Origin: Muraenolepis orangiensis
Lineage: Eukaryota > Chordata > Actinopteri > Gadiformes > Muraenolepididae
Reading direction: 5' to 3'
DNA: 64,000 bases
Assembly (NCBI GenBank): GCA_027704905.1
Contig: CM051013.1
Coordinates: 12,052,093-12,116,092, forward strand
Part shown: positions 37,436-50,290 of the stretch, one piece after another
Layout: each line of letters begins with the position of its first letter
Numbering within the stretch: position 1 is the first letter of the stretch
Made by a program: the position numbers and the translations under genes
The notes under the pieces: model-generated
Told to the model about the DNA's origin: nothing
What the model saw: only the letters and a program-made list of their open reading frames with translations
Database searches by the model: none

Positions 37436-39340
37436 GCAGTTAACGACATCGATTGGAAATGTCCAATCGTTCTCGGTGTAAAATGCAACTGGAATTGCGC
37501 AATATGTGTTAACTTTCTGCTATGCTATGTCTAACCAGTATGCCTCACACACCGCTAAGAGGGGGGACCTGCAGGAGAAACATCCACGTGTGGGGTAACT
37601 TTGGGGAGAGGCATAAACATAACACGGTTAATCGAAAGGCAATGCTTTCGTGAGTGGTCACACGGACCATGCTGACGTGTTTTATTCATTATTTTATTTC
37701 TGACTTTCACGCCGAGACGTAGAAAGAAGGCGAAACCGTGGAAATGTTCTGTAATGTGTCCAGAAAATCCAGATTTTCTGGTCGCCTGGTCGTATAAGCA
37801 AAAACAGTCCCCAGTAGTACACGCAGCGGCCCTAATGGCCGTCCAGACGGATACAACCGTGGCCATTGGCTACAAACATAAACAAAAAAAAGCCTGAAAT
37901 TCACTTTTGTGTGCAGCCTTCGACCGCATTGTCCACTGGTTTAGTCTCTATAGCTATTCCTCCATGCAGGCTCGGAGGGGCACCGAGGAGAATCGCAGGG
38001 CCGCCCTCTGTCCTCGGTTCCTCGCCTCCCGATTCTCCACACTGGCTCTTTAAAAAGGACGGGGCCTTGGGAAAGTCATACCAGCAGAAACAATGAGAAG
38101 GCCACGCATAGCTGTGACGACACGCATTGTGCACCTTGTGTGAAGAGAGCTCGGGCCATGCTGGATGAGAAGAAACGTCAACAGGTTGATAACCAACGGT
38201 TCACAATGTTGACTATTGACGTCAAGGAATGCCTCTTTGATCCAAAAAGTTGTACATCTGTAACTAGTTATACTATACATTTGAGTTTGAAAGATGCCTT
38301 TAAAGATGCCTTTTACTATATAAGACACGCGACAAGTCATGGCAAAAGCTCTCACATTTCAAAGATGCTCCTGTCTGGTTGATCCCTCACACAATGGATT
38401 GAAATGACAATTGCGCTGCAGCCGGATAAGAAAGGAATGAGCTTGACGTCGTGTATTCAGTCCTATAGGCTGAAAGGAGTCAGTTTATAGCTATTGATCT
38501 TCCCTTTCTACTTCAGTGTGGCTCTAAACAAAAACCATATAACATATAATAATAATAATAATAATAATAAGTATAACTATAACTGAGAAGCCACAGTCAT
38601 TTCAGTTGTCGTTCATGATTAACACAACATGACAGAGTGTTGTTCATTTATATTTATCAATCACAATTCTTCCACAAATGAATATCGTTTGAAATGATGA
38701 CAGTGCGGCCGACTCAAGGATATATGCTTATACAAGGCTCGGAGTTTTTAATAGATGCTTGGAGCACCTCCAACAACAATGGCACAGGTCAGCTATACAC
38801 ACTTGTTGCCTGAACACATATTCATAAAATCAAATAGAATCCAACGACAAACAATGTCATATAAGTCAGTTTTTTTTTTCTACTGCCGTAACGCAGCGTT
38901 AAAGCGAGTGGCATTCGGGCACAGTGCGTCATAGCGCATATAGAGCGCGTAGTGCATTCCTTTGTCCCTGCTTCAAGTGTGACTATCGGGGACTTCACGC
39001 TTGTTTTAAACACGCGAACGTGTCGGGCTGGTCGGGGTTCAGCATGAAATTGTAGAAACCAGAACACGCTTGTTTGGTTTTTAGGCCGTGGAGGACGGAT
39101 TTCACCGTCGATTATGCGGCGTGCATCTGCAATTAGTGTTGGTGGAGACCCTCGAGGGGAGTTCAACCCCAATATATCTGCGCGTCTGCAAATAGGGTCT
39201 GTAAATAGACTATTAATTCGGGGTTCATCGGGTGGTAAATCTGGCAAGCCGGAAAATCGATGGATATTTGCGAGGCTTTAAAAATGTTTCCGCCAAAGAC
39301 CATTTTCAAAAAAAAGCGACCATCCATCCATAAGAATAGC
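37436..39340. other. Gene-free intergenic stretch
   Basis: No exon recognised. An (ATA)n tract lies at about 38,548-38,571. Confidence 0.45.
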
Positions 39341-39349
39341 GCAACGAGA

Positions 39350-39660
39350 AACGTGTGTCCCAATTGGACATGATAATGGAAATGCTTTTAAATGACAAGT
39401 TAAGTGTATGTTTATAAAAGGCTCCAGGGCTCTCCTTCCACTCTCACTGTTCAGCCCCGGGTCATTCATTAACCACGGCGGGCCTTTGTCATGCAGGCCT
39501 GCCGGCGGGGTACCGGCACAGCTACTGCTATAATTGGAGTATTGGGCCACTTGTTAACAACAATTAGTGAAGTAATTATGCAATTACCCCCAATAAACTT
39601 ATTTTTTCTTCCCCCCCAGGAGAAATGAGTCATTAGCAAGGCAATGGATACATTAGCGTA
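39350..39660. promoter_or_regulatory. Candidate conserved non-coding element
   Basis: Non-repetitive sequence with closely spaced homeodomain/POU-like motifs: AACAATTAGTGAAGTAATTA, TTATGCAATTACCCCC and CATTAACC. It lies about 2.5 kb upstream of her3. It has the look of a developmental enhancer, but conservation was not tested. Confidence 0.25.
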
Positions 39661-39767
39661 TACCTAACGGGTTAAAGTAGGGCTTGATATGCAGCTGCAC
39701 CTGATCTGTAACCTGGAATGATGCGTCCACATGCTTCACGCAGTAGACAGTATAGAGGAACAAGACG

Positions 39768-39852
39768 GTAAATATATAGATATATATCTATATATAGATA
39801 TATATATAGATATATATATAGATATATATATATATCTATATATATATATAGG
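39768..39852. repeat. (TATAGA/TATATC)n palindromic microsatellite
   Basis: Alternating TATAGATATATC units form a self-complementary AT-rich tract. Confidence 0.85.
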
Positions 39853-42665
39853 CCTACAGAACACATACAGAATCACAGCCCATATAGGCGCGGCGTTAAC
39901 CGTAGTAAATCGAGGCCCCGCCTTCTATTCACGCAGACCGCCATAGCAGCACGTGGTGTGACCAGCACGTGTGTTGTGACTCCAGACACGGTGTAATAGC
40001 AACAGGTACACGCATAGCAGGTGCAGGTGGGATTTTGTTTCTAAATAGAAATGATGGTCTTGGTGGCTAAAAAAAATGGCCACGCGACCGAGCTGTGGAC
40101 GAAGCTCTGATCAAACATCAAACATCAAGCAGAAAATAGCATCATGAATTTCTATAGACTAGACTAGGTTATTTAAGACTTCTTACTTTAGTTTGGACAC
40201 ACAATGGCCTCTGTTTGCCTATGTGCGCCGGGGTTAGCGTCTGAAAGGACCAGAGGTGCACATTAACATCGCTTAGGGTTTTCTCAAGCGCCGGAATGAA
40301 CTGACTGGAAAGTAACTTTATAAGTCGCTGAAGGATGAAGCCTTTTGTCGAGTGCTCCACTGAAAGACACAAGTGCCTAACAAAAGCCCGAGCGCCATTG
40401 TTAAACACCAAAGCGCATGGGCATTGATGCGCCTTGAATTGCAAAACATCTGCCATTTACTCTAGTCCAGTACTTCTATTTAAAGGAGAACCACGAATAC
40501 ACCAAAACAAATCTTGATATCAAGAATCATATCTGTAGGCCTATATACCACATAACACATAGCACCTTGTCGTTTTAATTTAGCTGATGTGAGCCAAACA
40601 CAAGGTAGGCCTGTGTGTGTGTATAGGCATGGCCTTGAGTTCGATTCCCATTTCATGAAGAGGCGTTTGATCCGTTGCATTGTCGTCTTTATATAATATT
40701 AAAACACACATTGCGATCTCAAACTGTACTAGTCTCCTTACTGTAGTCGGCGTGGCACCGCGAATGCTCAAAGACTTCGTCGACTATATGGGCTACAGGA
40801 CATGAATATTTACTATTCACACCAGTTAATGTAAAGTGTACTTTAAGTCACTCCATCTTAAATTCCTTTGTCGCCCACCACTCCCTTGGTTAATTATTAA
40901 TTCCGTTCGACTGACTGTATAACTGTTTCCTATACATTGCCCCCTCATTGATGCCTATAATATTACAAGTATTGTATTTGTAGTTGTCGTTATAAGTAAA
41001 ATAATTTACCCTTAATGACTAAGGGAAAATAACGGACATTTCGTATGGCCTATATATTGACCATATGGGCACATAGGCCCAACGCTTTTATTCCAAGAGA
41101 CAAAACACTAAGACAAAACATGTAGACAAATCAGGTGCCAAAAGGGGACCAGTTATCCACCAGAGCTTTCCCAGGGTTTTCCTTTATCTGGATAAAAAGT
41201 GGAAAATTGGAAAGTAAAGTGAAAAGACAGGAGGCGTTCCCCCGATTCTCCTCGCTCCATATTTTGGGCAGCGCAGAGATGCGCCATCTCCACCAGCATC
41301 TCCACTGCTTTTGGAGCAGTTCGGTCGGACACAAACTAAACAAATGTGTGTGTTTACTCTGCTTTCTGTCAGTAATATGTATGTAGGCATTAGGGTAGTG
41401 TATATATATATAGCCTGATCATAGCCTATGACACGTTTATATGACCCACCAAGGCCGCAGATGAAAATGTCATGAAACTATAGCAGCCTTAAAAACATAC
41501 GGACCTACATTTAGTTCAGACAAATATCCTAACCATTTCGTTTCACTTTGGGTCGTCAATTAAATCACCCATTGCGCAATTCGCAAAGGTAAAAACACCC
41601 AACAGAGTTGTTTATGCCAACGTGTGGGGTATGTATCTCTGAAATTGGTATGAAATCGTCAATTTGTTGGTGTCAGCGTCCAGCCTTCCAGGGCGCCATA
41701 TGCCGTCCTAAAGAGCACCATTTAGCGATTCGTTCCCAGTTTCACGGTCCACCCTCTCCGTCTCCCTGCCAGGGAGCTGAATAGACGTTACAAAATGGCA
41801 ATTTACGCTGTGGAGACGGTCACATACCCCCCGTGGTATGGGTCTTTTCTGCCTCGCAACGTGGGTATCCTATCCTCACTGCGCCACTCACTTTGAACCT
41901 TTAACTGAAATAAAACCATCAAGTCATATCCGCCTATCTGCGTTTAGCCTTCATGAACTCTTAGTTAAGCCTATTATGCTTGGCATTAACACAGTGTCTG
42001 ATATACAGTAGTATATAGGGCCTACAAAATAATTGATTGTCGAATAATGCAAAACAGACCGATCAAAACAGAGATAACTAAATAATATGGGTTTTCATAT
42101 AATCCACCGTCATCAAATATCAATAAGTGTTATACGTTACATGGTATATATATTGGCTATGAGTATATCGGCCTTCGATAAAGATCCCTGTATCCAGTTT
42201 GGCAGAGAAATGGGAAAAAACGTCAGTCTTTCTAAAGAAACGCATTTGTATGCTATATAGGCTCGAAAACCAGGCCAATTCGGTTCTGTATGGCATTAAA
42301 ATAGTAATTCATGTTTTATTATTTTTTAATATGGATTAAATATCCGTTGGAAACGCTACTGCTGTTGAATCAAATAAAATACCTCCTCCATTTAAATTCA
42401 ATAACTTAAATATGCCGAATGATATGCAAACACACAATCACATTGGCCTAAGCCTATTCATATGTATCACCAACCAAGTCCATCGCGGTTAAAACAAGCC
42501 CTCAAACTGCACCTGTTGCGCGTCAGTGAAACCTCTTCAGCGCGGTGCTCAGTCTGCCTCATTTCCACCTAGTGGATAACACCACGATAACACCAGCCTA
42601 CTAGAAATAACAATAAAATAACAATCTAAACAAGGATAACATAAAATAACTAACACATTATAATT

Positions 42666-42698
<33 letters not shown>

Positions 42699-43010
42699 CT
42701 AATAATATTAATCATGAAGACTAGTATAAGTTATCAGACCTAGTCCTACAAAAAATACGGTAAAGATTTTATATTGACCAAAGAAACTAATTGTCGTCTG
42801 GTTAAAATATTAAGTAAAAAACAACAACACTCTCTGGCCCCCCCTAGTGGTTGAAAGAGGCAATTGCCCCGTGCTCGAGTAGTCGAGTAGTACACGGAGG
42901 TCGACATTTCCCGGTTTCCCTCAGGAAGTTTAAACTGGACCGCCCCCCCAGGTCGGGTTTTCCCGAGGTAGGTGCCATACTCCGTGCGTCAACATTATGT
43001 AAACATTATC
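39853..43010. other. Gene-free intergenic stretch
   Basis: No coding exon recognised. An (ATA)n tract is at about 42,660-42,700. Confidence 0.45.
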
Positions 43011-43011
43011 G

Positions 43012-43150
43012 TAAGATTAGATTAGATTCAAATGTATTGTCATTGCACAGTACAAGTACAGTACAGTGAAAATAATTTGGCATCTAACCAGAGTGCAAAT
43101 GTTGCAGTAAAGTGCATGGTAATATACAATTGACAGTGGTTAAATAAGAT
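43012..43150 (-). mobile_element. LINE 3' tail, family X copy 3
   Basis: AGATTAGATTAGATTCAAATG, TGTCATTGCACAGTACAAG and GGCATCTAACCAGAGTGCAA are the reverse complement of the copies at 34.7 and 57.5 kb. Confidence 0.8.
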
Positions 43151-43659
43151 GTATAACATCCGTTAACATCTGTTTGTAGCTCTTCTCTCCTTATTTGTGT
43201 CTGATTAAATCAATTGTCCAATTGTCCAACTGCTGTCGGTGGACATGTTTCTGCGTGTGTTTGTATGTTTATAATACCGCGTAATGCGTTATTATCAATT
43301 TGTATTGCTAACAATGGCTAACCTGGCTGGCTATCGAATTGGCACTAGCCAATGGTAGGATTCCAATGGCATTCTCCGAGTTGTTTTCCTGTGTGGTTTC
43401 TGGAACGCGTTCAACTCGGGTGTGAAGTAATTCCGGGTTCCCGGTTCCATGTCAACTCGAACTCAGCTTCAGCACACCAGAAATTTGGCTTAAAAAAAAA
43501 AGCACCCACACTTCACTGCAAATCGTTTTATTTAAAATCATAGACAGTTCAAATCAACTTTTAGATGATATATCAGAGAGATATTGTTGCTTAAATAAAT
43601 AAACTAACTTACCATCAAAATAGCCAAATCGTCCTAAAAATATATTGAGTAAATAGGCT

Positions 43660-43661
<2 letters not shown>

Positions 43662-43731
<70 letters not shown>
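43662..43731. repeat. (AC)n microsatellite
   Basis: About 34 uninterrupted AC dinucleotides. Confidence 0.95.
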
Positions 43732-43732
<1 letters not shown>

Positions 43733-44119
43733 TTAAATCAAATACAATGTGTAGACATTCAAAATCCTAAGTTATTGGTAGGTTTGTCATTTTAGTTTGC
43801 CAATTCTTCACTATATGTAAATATTGGACCTATAGACTAAACTAAACCACACAAGTAATTTGAATTTAGTATCTTAAAATGTTATGTCTATCCATAATAT
43901 ATTAATGTTTAATTTATCAATTAAAAATTAAAGAGGCTAAGCAGCATGGCCAATGTTTCGGTGTTTAATTAATCATTTCATAATTTTTACTGTTCTTAAT
44001 CAAGACACCCAAAAGTATGTTACGTTACTGCGTATGTGGATATCTGATTCTCTAATTGATTAGCCAATCAAGCAATCATATTTGTGTAGCTTCTATACAA
44101 AAACATATCCATTATAGAG

Positions 44120-44621
44120 CAGTGGTTCCCAACCTTCATTCGTTGGAGACCCCCCCCCCCCCCCACCCCTCCCAAAATAACAAATAATATAAGACAAAAT
44201 CTGAGTATATATAATGGATATGGTTCCTTGTTGCATGTGTTTCATGCAATATTTTTCATTCTGAGGTTATGATATAGGATTTGGAATGTATATTGAATAG
44301 TCAAGTCAATCATAAGTGATTGACTTGAAGACGCTGACTATGAGCTTCTCCGTCTGTTTAGATCCCATTGCGTGACACAAAGCTGTATTGTACATGGACG
44401 ACGTGCTATGAAAGGTCAGCGGCCTTAATTATTTCTGTAGATTGAGATTCGAGAATTGTATGAGGGAGTAAGTATTTTCCTTAGTGTTTTGTTCGATTTT
44501 TAGAATTTCTATACTTATTTTGTAATGTAATCTTTTTTTTTTATATATACAGCTTTGTGGACCCCCCTGAGATCTCTGGCGCCCCCTTAGGGGGGCCTGG
44601 ACCCCAGGTTTGGCACCACTG
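44120..44621. mobile_element. hAT-like non-autonomous element
   Basis: The ends CAGTGGTTCCCAACC and GGTTTGGCACCACTG are imperfect inverted repeats of hAT type. They are flanked by 8-base sequences TTATAGAG and TTCTAGGG, a target duplication matching at 6 of 8. Inner subterminal parts are GACCCCCC and GGCCTGGACCCC. No transposase frame. It lies just downstream of tas1r copy A. Confidence 0.75.
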
Positions 44622-44702
44622 TTCTAGGGCACCTGTGGTGTTCACATCATAGTGGCAGGAACATTTTGGATTGTATTTGAATGTGAATGAAGCAGAACCT
44701 TT

Positions 44703-45637
44703 TCACTGGGCGCTAAGTTGTTTTGTGTAATCCTGTATGAGACCTTGGAAGTACTGGGTTGTGTTTTTCTGGGGCTGGAACAGGACGATGTAGCACTTTG
44801 GCAGGAAATACCAGAGCAGAATGGAGTAGAGGCTGGAGAGAACTGCCAGGGCGTTAAGGGTCCGGATGTGCTCTCCATGGTAGATCGTGGTAGACGTGAT
44901 GAAGGTGACCCAGGTAAGGATGAGAAGCAGCAGGCAGAACGTTATGGCTTTGGCCTCATTGTAGTTCTTGGGCAGGTCTTTTCCCATGTATGAGAAAGCA
45001 AAACAGAGGACGACCAGCAAACTGAGCAAAATAACTGACAGGGAAAACAATGGAAAATTACCCTGGCCACAAGTGAGTATTATTTTGTCTGGGTACTCTG
45101 CAGTATCGTTGAAAGGCTGGGGGGGCTTGGAGGCGTAACCTGCCGTCAGTAGGATCGCTTGCATGAGGACCGGCGCCGCGATAAGCAACCACTGCCCGTT
45201 GTACTTCATCCACCAACTGTAGATCTTGGGGAACTTAGCGGCCATTTTGAAGACGCAGACAATCTGGAAAGAGCGAACGACGAAGCACGCCAGGCAGGCC
45301 GTGTAGAAGAACATGAAGGGCAAATATCTCAAGATGCAACTGGCGGTCGTCGGCTTGTCGAAGTAAAAGAAGATGCTGATTGTAGACAGGCTGAGGCAGC
45401 CCAGGATGAGGAGACACATGAGACCCCCAGCAGACTTGACCACGGGCGTGTTGTAGTTGAAGGCGAAGATAACCATGATGGCCAGCGAGAGGCCTGCCAA
45501 GACAATAGCGGCCACCACGATCAAGATAGCCGTCGGATCGGTCAAGTGGATATACACCACCGAGCGCAGCTTGCAGGATGTGCTTCCGGCTGAAGACCAT
45601 TCAGATTTGGTACAGTCCATGCAGTGGTAGGCATCCT
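44703..45637 (-). CDS. tas1r2: tas1r2-like copy A exon 6 (7TM domain)
   Basis: It encodes residues 515-825. Seven hydrophobic segments are visible from TAILIVVAAIVLAG to LSSLYSILLWYFL. Stop TGA is at 44,703-44,705. Confidence 0.93.
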
Positions 45638-48600
45638 CTGTTTACAAAGGAAATGTAGGAGTAGGCAGTCAATAACTGCTTATTAGGGGGAAAATGATCT
45701 AATTGAAATTACAAGATTAGCTGTGGTTTGTGTGGTTTGACACCACCAGCCAAAACTATGAACCCATGAGAAAATATCCACAGTAAAGAACTGTGTTGTT
45801 CAAAGTCTAAATAACAAAGTTAAAAGTTGAAATTTATACAAGGTATCAAGGCGCACCTTATACAATCAGAAATACACAGCCATATGAAGCCGAGTACAAC
45901 ACGTATGAGGAAATATGATGATAGTGTGGAATTTCTCCTTACTTGTGACGTTCAGATAAGTTCCATTTGGACAGATCTCACATGTGAAGCAACATCTGTG
46001 GATTCCATCTGGTCTCTTTGCAGAACCGACAGGACATTCAGGAGAACACACGGATACAGGAACCTGTGAAAAACAATGCAATTAGAATCCACAGCTTTTA
46101 AAACGTCTGAACTGTCTCTCCATCTTACAGAGAGTGGTACATATATATTTGTTGTTGTACTAAAACGTGAGAACAAAATAGTCAAATGTACACACAAAAT
46201 CCTAAAATCCTGAGCACAACACAGTTGCACAATGTAGTGAAACAAGCATCTTCATTCAGTGTTAAATGTTGTGTGGCATTTCCTGCCACTGTTGGATCGT
46301 AGATCACTACTCTACTGCCAGAGGAAACAGTAGAAGAATGGGCAGGCATCACACCGTAAAGGTGCTGTAGGTATGATCCATCCGTCAGCTTTAAGTGAGT
46401 GAAATGCTCTGGGAATATCTATTTAGAGTGGAATGTGGGTCCCCTGGCTCATTTATGACCAATCAGGGCATCTTCTCCCTGTCGATCACAAGTGACTGAA
46501 TGCAACACTTCAAGTCAATGATGGAGAAAGGTAGGGTGGGACCAGATAGGAGGGGAGTTATAGTAAAACATCGTTTTAGAAAAACAACATTTAGAATATA
46601 TGATAGCATTTTTCACAAGGTTATTTTACAATAAAGTCTAACCAATATAGAGATATGTACAGAAGGATGTTTCATTGTCTTTCAGGGAAGTTATTTCAAG
46701 GCAACCGTTATTTGGCCCCTTTAAACTTAAAAGTGCAGTGCGGTGTCTAATATATTTGGCTTGTATACACAAATGATCTTACTGTTCCATTGGCGTGCCA
46801 CTGAATCTGGCTGTTGTTAATGGACAACACGACTGTTGGAGTGGTTTCATAGAAACCAACTTTCTCGATGCGGCCTTTTGTCCAGATGAATATGTTCATG
46901 GATGGGAATTTCAATCCACCTTTCTCGTTAAACTGAATGTTCAGATTTCGAATCATCAAGTTTGTCTTCTTCAGTTCGTGAAGAACCTGTTGTACACAAA
47001 ACAAAAAAATATGCAGTTATACAGTAAGCTACAACGAAGGCTAGTGCAATACTTTATAATACATTTACCACTGCAATTTATTAAACATAATAGCAATGTA
47101 TTGCAATCATATTAAAATAGATAGGCTGACAGTACAGAGACAATGTTATTGTATGAGAGTACAGAAGGTTAAACTTGAATCCAAATCTTTGCTTACTTTA
47201 CTCACTCTATTAAGGTGCTTAGGGTAGGATTCAACAGTTATTATTAGTTAGAAATGCCATTGCTATTCATTAGCTATAGGTAAGTGGAATACTCTGTGAT
47301 CTGTTTCTAGTTGATTTTACGTCGATTTTTGCTCCTGGTTCATGCCATTCAGTCACAGATGCATGAATGCAACCCTTCTCAATGATGGACAACCATAGAG
47401 AAGGACGGAGCAGAGAGCAGTTTTTGTTTTTTTAGTTTGTTCTTCACCGTACTCTTCTGCTCTGTTATTATACAACTCTCAAAACTCTCAAATCTTACCA
47501 ACAGCTTTTACCAAATCATTATATTGCTGATTGATAATCTAAACAAAGCGTTTTTTGCCGATGACTTTTTGCAGATCAAACTACACGTGTACTCACCATG
47601 TAGGGATACACTGTAGTGTTGACATTGCATGTCCCGCTGTCACACTGCAACACGTTGTGCAGCGCATGTGCAATAGCATATGTGGCCGTGTACACTTGGA
47701 AATTATAAGAGGGGTCCTCAGCCAGTATTTCTTCACCAGGTACATCACAGCTGCAGTTGTGATTGCAAACCAAAGTTGCTGCCATAGGCCTACTGGCATC
47801 CTTTTTCTTGTTTTTTGAATGGATAAATTCAGCAAAGCCAGAGAGGAAGGCCGTTTTCTCAGAGAGCCCCACTATAGTTCCGATTCTTTCAATGTCATTG
47901 TTACGAAGACGTGTGCTAAATATCCAGGCGTCTGTTGCAAGCCACACTTTGTTGCTGATTTTAAGCGCGACCGCTGACTCAATCAGAGCTAAAGCCTCTG
48001 GTTCACCAGCAAAAACTATAATCACGGATATCCCCTGAAGCTCTATCGTGTGTAATAATTTTGAGAAATTGGTTTTCTCACTGATTACAGATGTGTAAGC
48101 CAGGCATATCTTTGTGGCCACCATTTCATGAATGCACAGCTCAAACCCGTCCGTGCCATATTCGTCGCCACTGTATAGCATAGCGACCCACGTCCAGTTG
48201 AAGTGCTGCAAGACCAGAATGATCAGATCGACCAGGTCTTTGTTGGAAATGACTGTACGTAGGAAAGCTGGGTATTTTTCTCTCACTGAAAGGGCAGAAC
48301 TTGACGCTCCATAACTGATCTGTTGAAAGCAATGGAACAGTTATTCTGGGATGTTTTTAATTGAATAAGAACTACTTTCTCACGTATAGGCGGGTAACAC
48401 TTTACAATAAGGGACACAAATGTTGAGTAGCAACCAGGGAATAAATGAGGAACTAACTGCTAGTGAACCGTTAGTTAGTGAGTAACTCTTAATCACATGT
48501 TATAGTAACTCATGATAGTAGTTTATGATAGAAACAAGTAAGGATAGACTTAGGAACAACTTCCCGGGGTCTACAACATCGTTATGTGATACATAATACT

Positions 48601-49637
48601 AAGTAGTTACTTAGTAGTTATTACTTAATCATTATCTTTGTGGCCCCTCAAGTAAAGTGGTGCATCATACTCAGTAGAATGTGGTCAGTATGATCCCTTC
48701 ACAGATATTCATGAAGTATTCATTACCTAATGATTAATTAATACAGGATATCCCAGTCTTGTCTTTGGTAACTAATCATTATCTACTAACTACTCCTTAC
48801 TCCTTAACTAACGGTGCACTAGCAGTTAGTTCCTCATTTGTTCCTCATTTATTCACTGGTACTCAAAAATGTGTGTCCCTTATTGTAAAGTGTTACTGAC
48901 ACATTTGGCCCAGTACCAATCAAACATTGAAGTATTTACCAGCGGAATTAGCTTGAGCGTGAACAACGAGGCTATCGCCAAAGAGTCGGAGCTGGTATAC
49001 GGACCGACCACGCCCATCACCTTGCCCAAGGGCCTGTAGTCGCTCGCCTCCCAGCTAAACCGGATGGAGCCGTTGAAGGAGATGAGATCCAACACACCCG
49101 GGAAGTTGTAAATTTGTGAGCAGTGGTCCAGTATCTCGTAGCCCAGTGACACGTTTGGCAGGAGGACGGTGGAGTTATTGATCTCTTCTATGGTGAACCT
49201 CATCACTTGAAACCTCCGATAATTGCCCCGCTGAAATGGCATGCTGCAGACAGAGGAAGGTTGTAGAGAACTTGAGTTAGGATATACATTTATCTAGTTT
49301 ATTTTCTTGTTATTGAAACTATCAACAAGTTGACCCCAATGACGATGATGGCAGGGTTTAAAAAAAGGAAGACACATGACATAGCACATAGCACAATATA
49401 AGTGAAAAGACATAGCATATCAGGACAAGTCAAACATTCAACCCACCTAGAGCAATCGATAGCTGCTGGTCTGTCCTGAAAAATGCCACTGGCCAAATGG
49501 ATATTAAACAGTCCACCCAGCAGATAATCGCCATCCAAATTGAACTCTGAAGATATCTTTGCATGTTTGGTTAGGCCGTGGTGAACATTCAGGCCTAGAA
49601 CTAGTAGCAAATACAGAGAAACAGCAAACCACGTCAT
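44703..49637 (-). CDS. tas1r2: Taste receptor type 1, T1R2-like (copy A), complete
   Basis: The exons on the - strand are 49,637-49,447, 49,243-48,940, 48,319-47,597, 46,986-46,783, 46,063-45,943 and 45,637-44,703. They join in frame to 2,478 nt and 825 aa with canonical splice sites. This six-exon layout is the T1R/V2R class C arrangement. Domains are a signal peptide (about 1-22), a Venus-flytrap ligand domain from FNLDGDYLLGGLF through NFQVYTATYAIAHALHNVL, a cysteine-rich linker (SVCSPECPVGSAKRPDGIHR, CCFTCEICPNGTY), and a 7TM domain with TPVVKSAGG, VRSFQIVCVFKMA, SYMGKDLPKNYNEAK and FLPKCYIVLF. The closing IQDYT motif is T1R-like. Several 7TM blocks look closest to T1R2 (VRSFQIVCxFKMAxxFP), and fish tas1r2 is known to duplicate in tandem. 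T1R2 works as a heterodimer with T1R3; fish forms respond to amino acids. T1R1 cannot be fully excluded. Confidence 0.88.
45943..46063 (-). CDS. tas1r2: tas1r2-like copy A exon 5 (cysteine-rich domain)
   Basis: 121 nt; six cysteines including CCFTCEIC. Acceptor TTCACAG, donor GTAAGG. Confidence 0.92.
46360..46600. repeat. Dispersed repeat (family Y) in copy A intron 4
   Basis: GTGCTGTAGGTATGATCC, TGACCAATCAGGGCATCT, TCGATCACAAGTGACTGAATG and ATGATGGAGAAAGG match segments at 47.2, 50.0, 56.25 and 59.05 kb. It is probably a teleost MITE; boundaries are approximate. Confidence 0.6.
46783..46986 (-). CDS. tas1r2: tas1r2-like copy A exon 4
   Basis: 68 codons from VLHELKKTNLM to QWHANGT, the membrane-proximal end of the ligand domain. 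Confidence 0.92.
47215..47515. repeat. Dispersed repeat (family Y) in copy A intron 3
   Basis: It shares GATGCATGAATGCAACCCTTC, TCAATGATGG and GGAGCAGAGAGCAGTTT with the other family Y copies. The same intron of copy B has the counterpart at 56.25-56.56 kb, so this insertion predates the duplication. Confidence 0.6.
47597..48319 (-). CDS. tas1r2: tas1r2-like copy A exon 3 (ligand-binding lobes)
   Basis: 241 codons from ISYGASSSALS to TVYPYM, in phase 0 on both sides. The length equals copy B's exon 3. Confidence 0.94.
48394..48896. mobile_element. MITE with long terminal inverted repeats in copy A intron 2
   Basis: It starts GTAACACTTTACAATAAGGG and ends with the reverse complement. Inverted similarity continues for about 100 bases (AACTAACTGCTAGTG against CACTAGCAGTTAGTT). 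It is absent from the same intron of copy B, whose flanks (TTTCTCGCGTATTGG) are otherwise recognisable, so it landed after the duplication. Confidence 0.85.
48940..49243 (-). CDS. tas1r2: tas1r2-like copy A exon 2
   Basis: 304 nt encoding RGNYRRFQVMRFTIEEINNS, LGYEILDHC and VVGPYTSSDS, the first lobe of the Venus flytrap. Confidence 0.93.
49447..49637 (-). CDS. tas1r2: tas1r2-like copy A exon 1 (signal peptide)
   Basis: Starts MTWFAVSLYLLLVLGLNVHH, a clear signal peptide. The start was chosen because the same Met-Thr start is shared with copy B. Donor GTGGGT. Confidence 0.9.
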
Positions 49638-49984
49638 ATTTGTCACATTGCCGGAGTGAGGCAGATTGGAAATATTCTTAGCTTTTAATACCTTTCTGAT
49701 GACACACCCGCTGTGTTGATTTCCATGTCCATGCATCAGTTGCCTACTAAAAGGTAAAATTGTTGGTTGAGAGAGCAAATCCGTATGCAAAAAAGTAGGC
49801 TTGGGTATATGGGGTTGTGGTTGTCAGTGGCTAAATTATTATTAAAATAAACAGAGGGTCATGAAATTGTCATGACTTTATGAATTATTATATTCAATTG
49901 ACTTATATGTCACTTTTGTGGCTCATTCACAGTCAAGTTGGCCACAACCACATTGGAAATAGGCTTCTGTAATTTAACTTCTTT

Positions 49985-50290
49985 AAAGGTGGGATAGGTA
50001 AGATGTAAGAACTATTATTTGAGTGTGATTTGCTATCTGTCAGCTATTAGTGAGTGAAATGTGCTATTCTGTCTTTCTCTGTACGAGACAAGACAATTTA
50101 CCAATGAGAGCATCTCTTCCTTGATTGGTTCAGGGAATCAATCTTGCCTGTCAATCACAAGAAATACCAGTTATTAATGGGGGAGAAACATAGGGAGAGA
50201 GGGAGCAGAGAGGTAGTTTGAATATCTTGCGGTCTTCTGCGACCTCTCTTCACAACTCTTACCTATAATATTTGCAGGGCTTGTTCTCAT
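49985..50290. repeat. Dispersed repeat (family Y) upstream of copy A
   Basis: CCTGTCAATCACAAG, TTATTAATGGGGGAGAAA and GGGAGCAGAGAGGTAGTTTG. Its counterpart upstream of copy B is a more degraded segment at 59.05-59.31 kb. Confidence 0.6.

Noticed and set aside
45159..45593. 144-codon + strand ORF rich in Asp/Glu/Arg
   Set aside because: It is the antisense shadow of the tas1r2-like 7TM exon.
44703..49637. Vomeronasal V2R/OlfC receptor instead of T1R
   Set aside because: Exon layout is shared, but the T1R-like C-terminus (IQDYT), the GDYLLGGLF start and the 1p36-type synteny fit T1R better.
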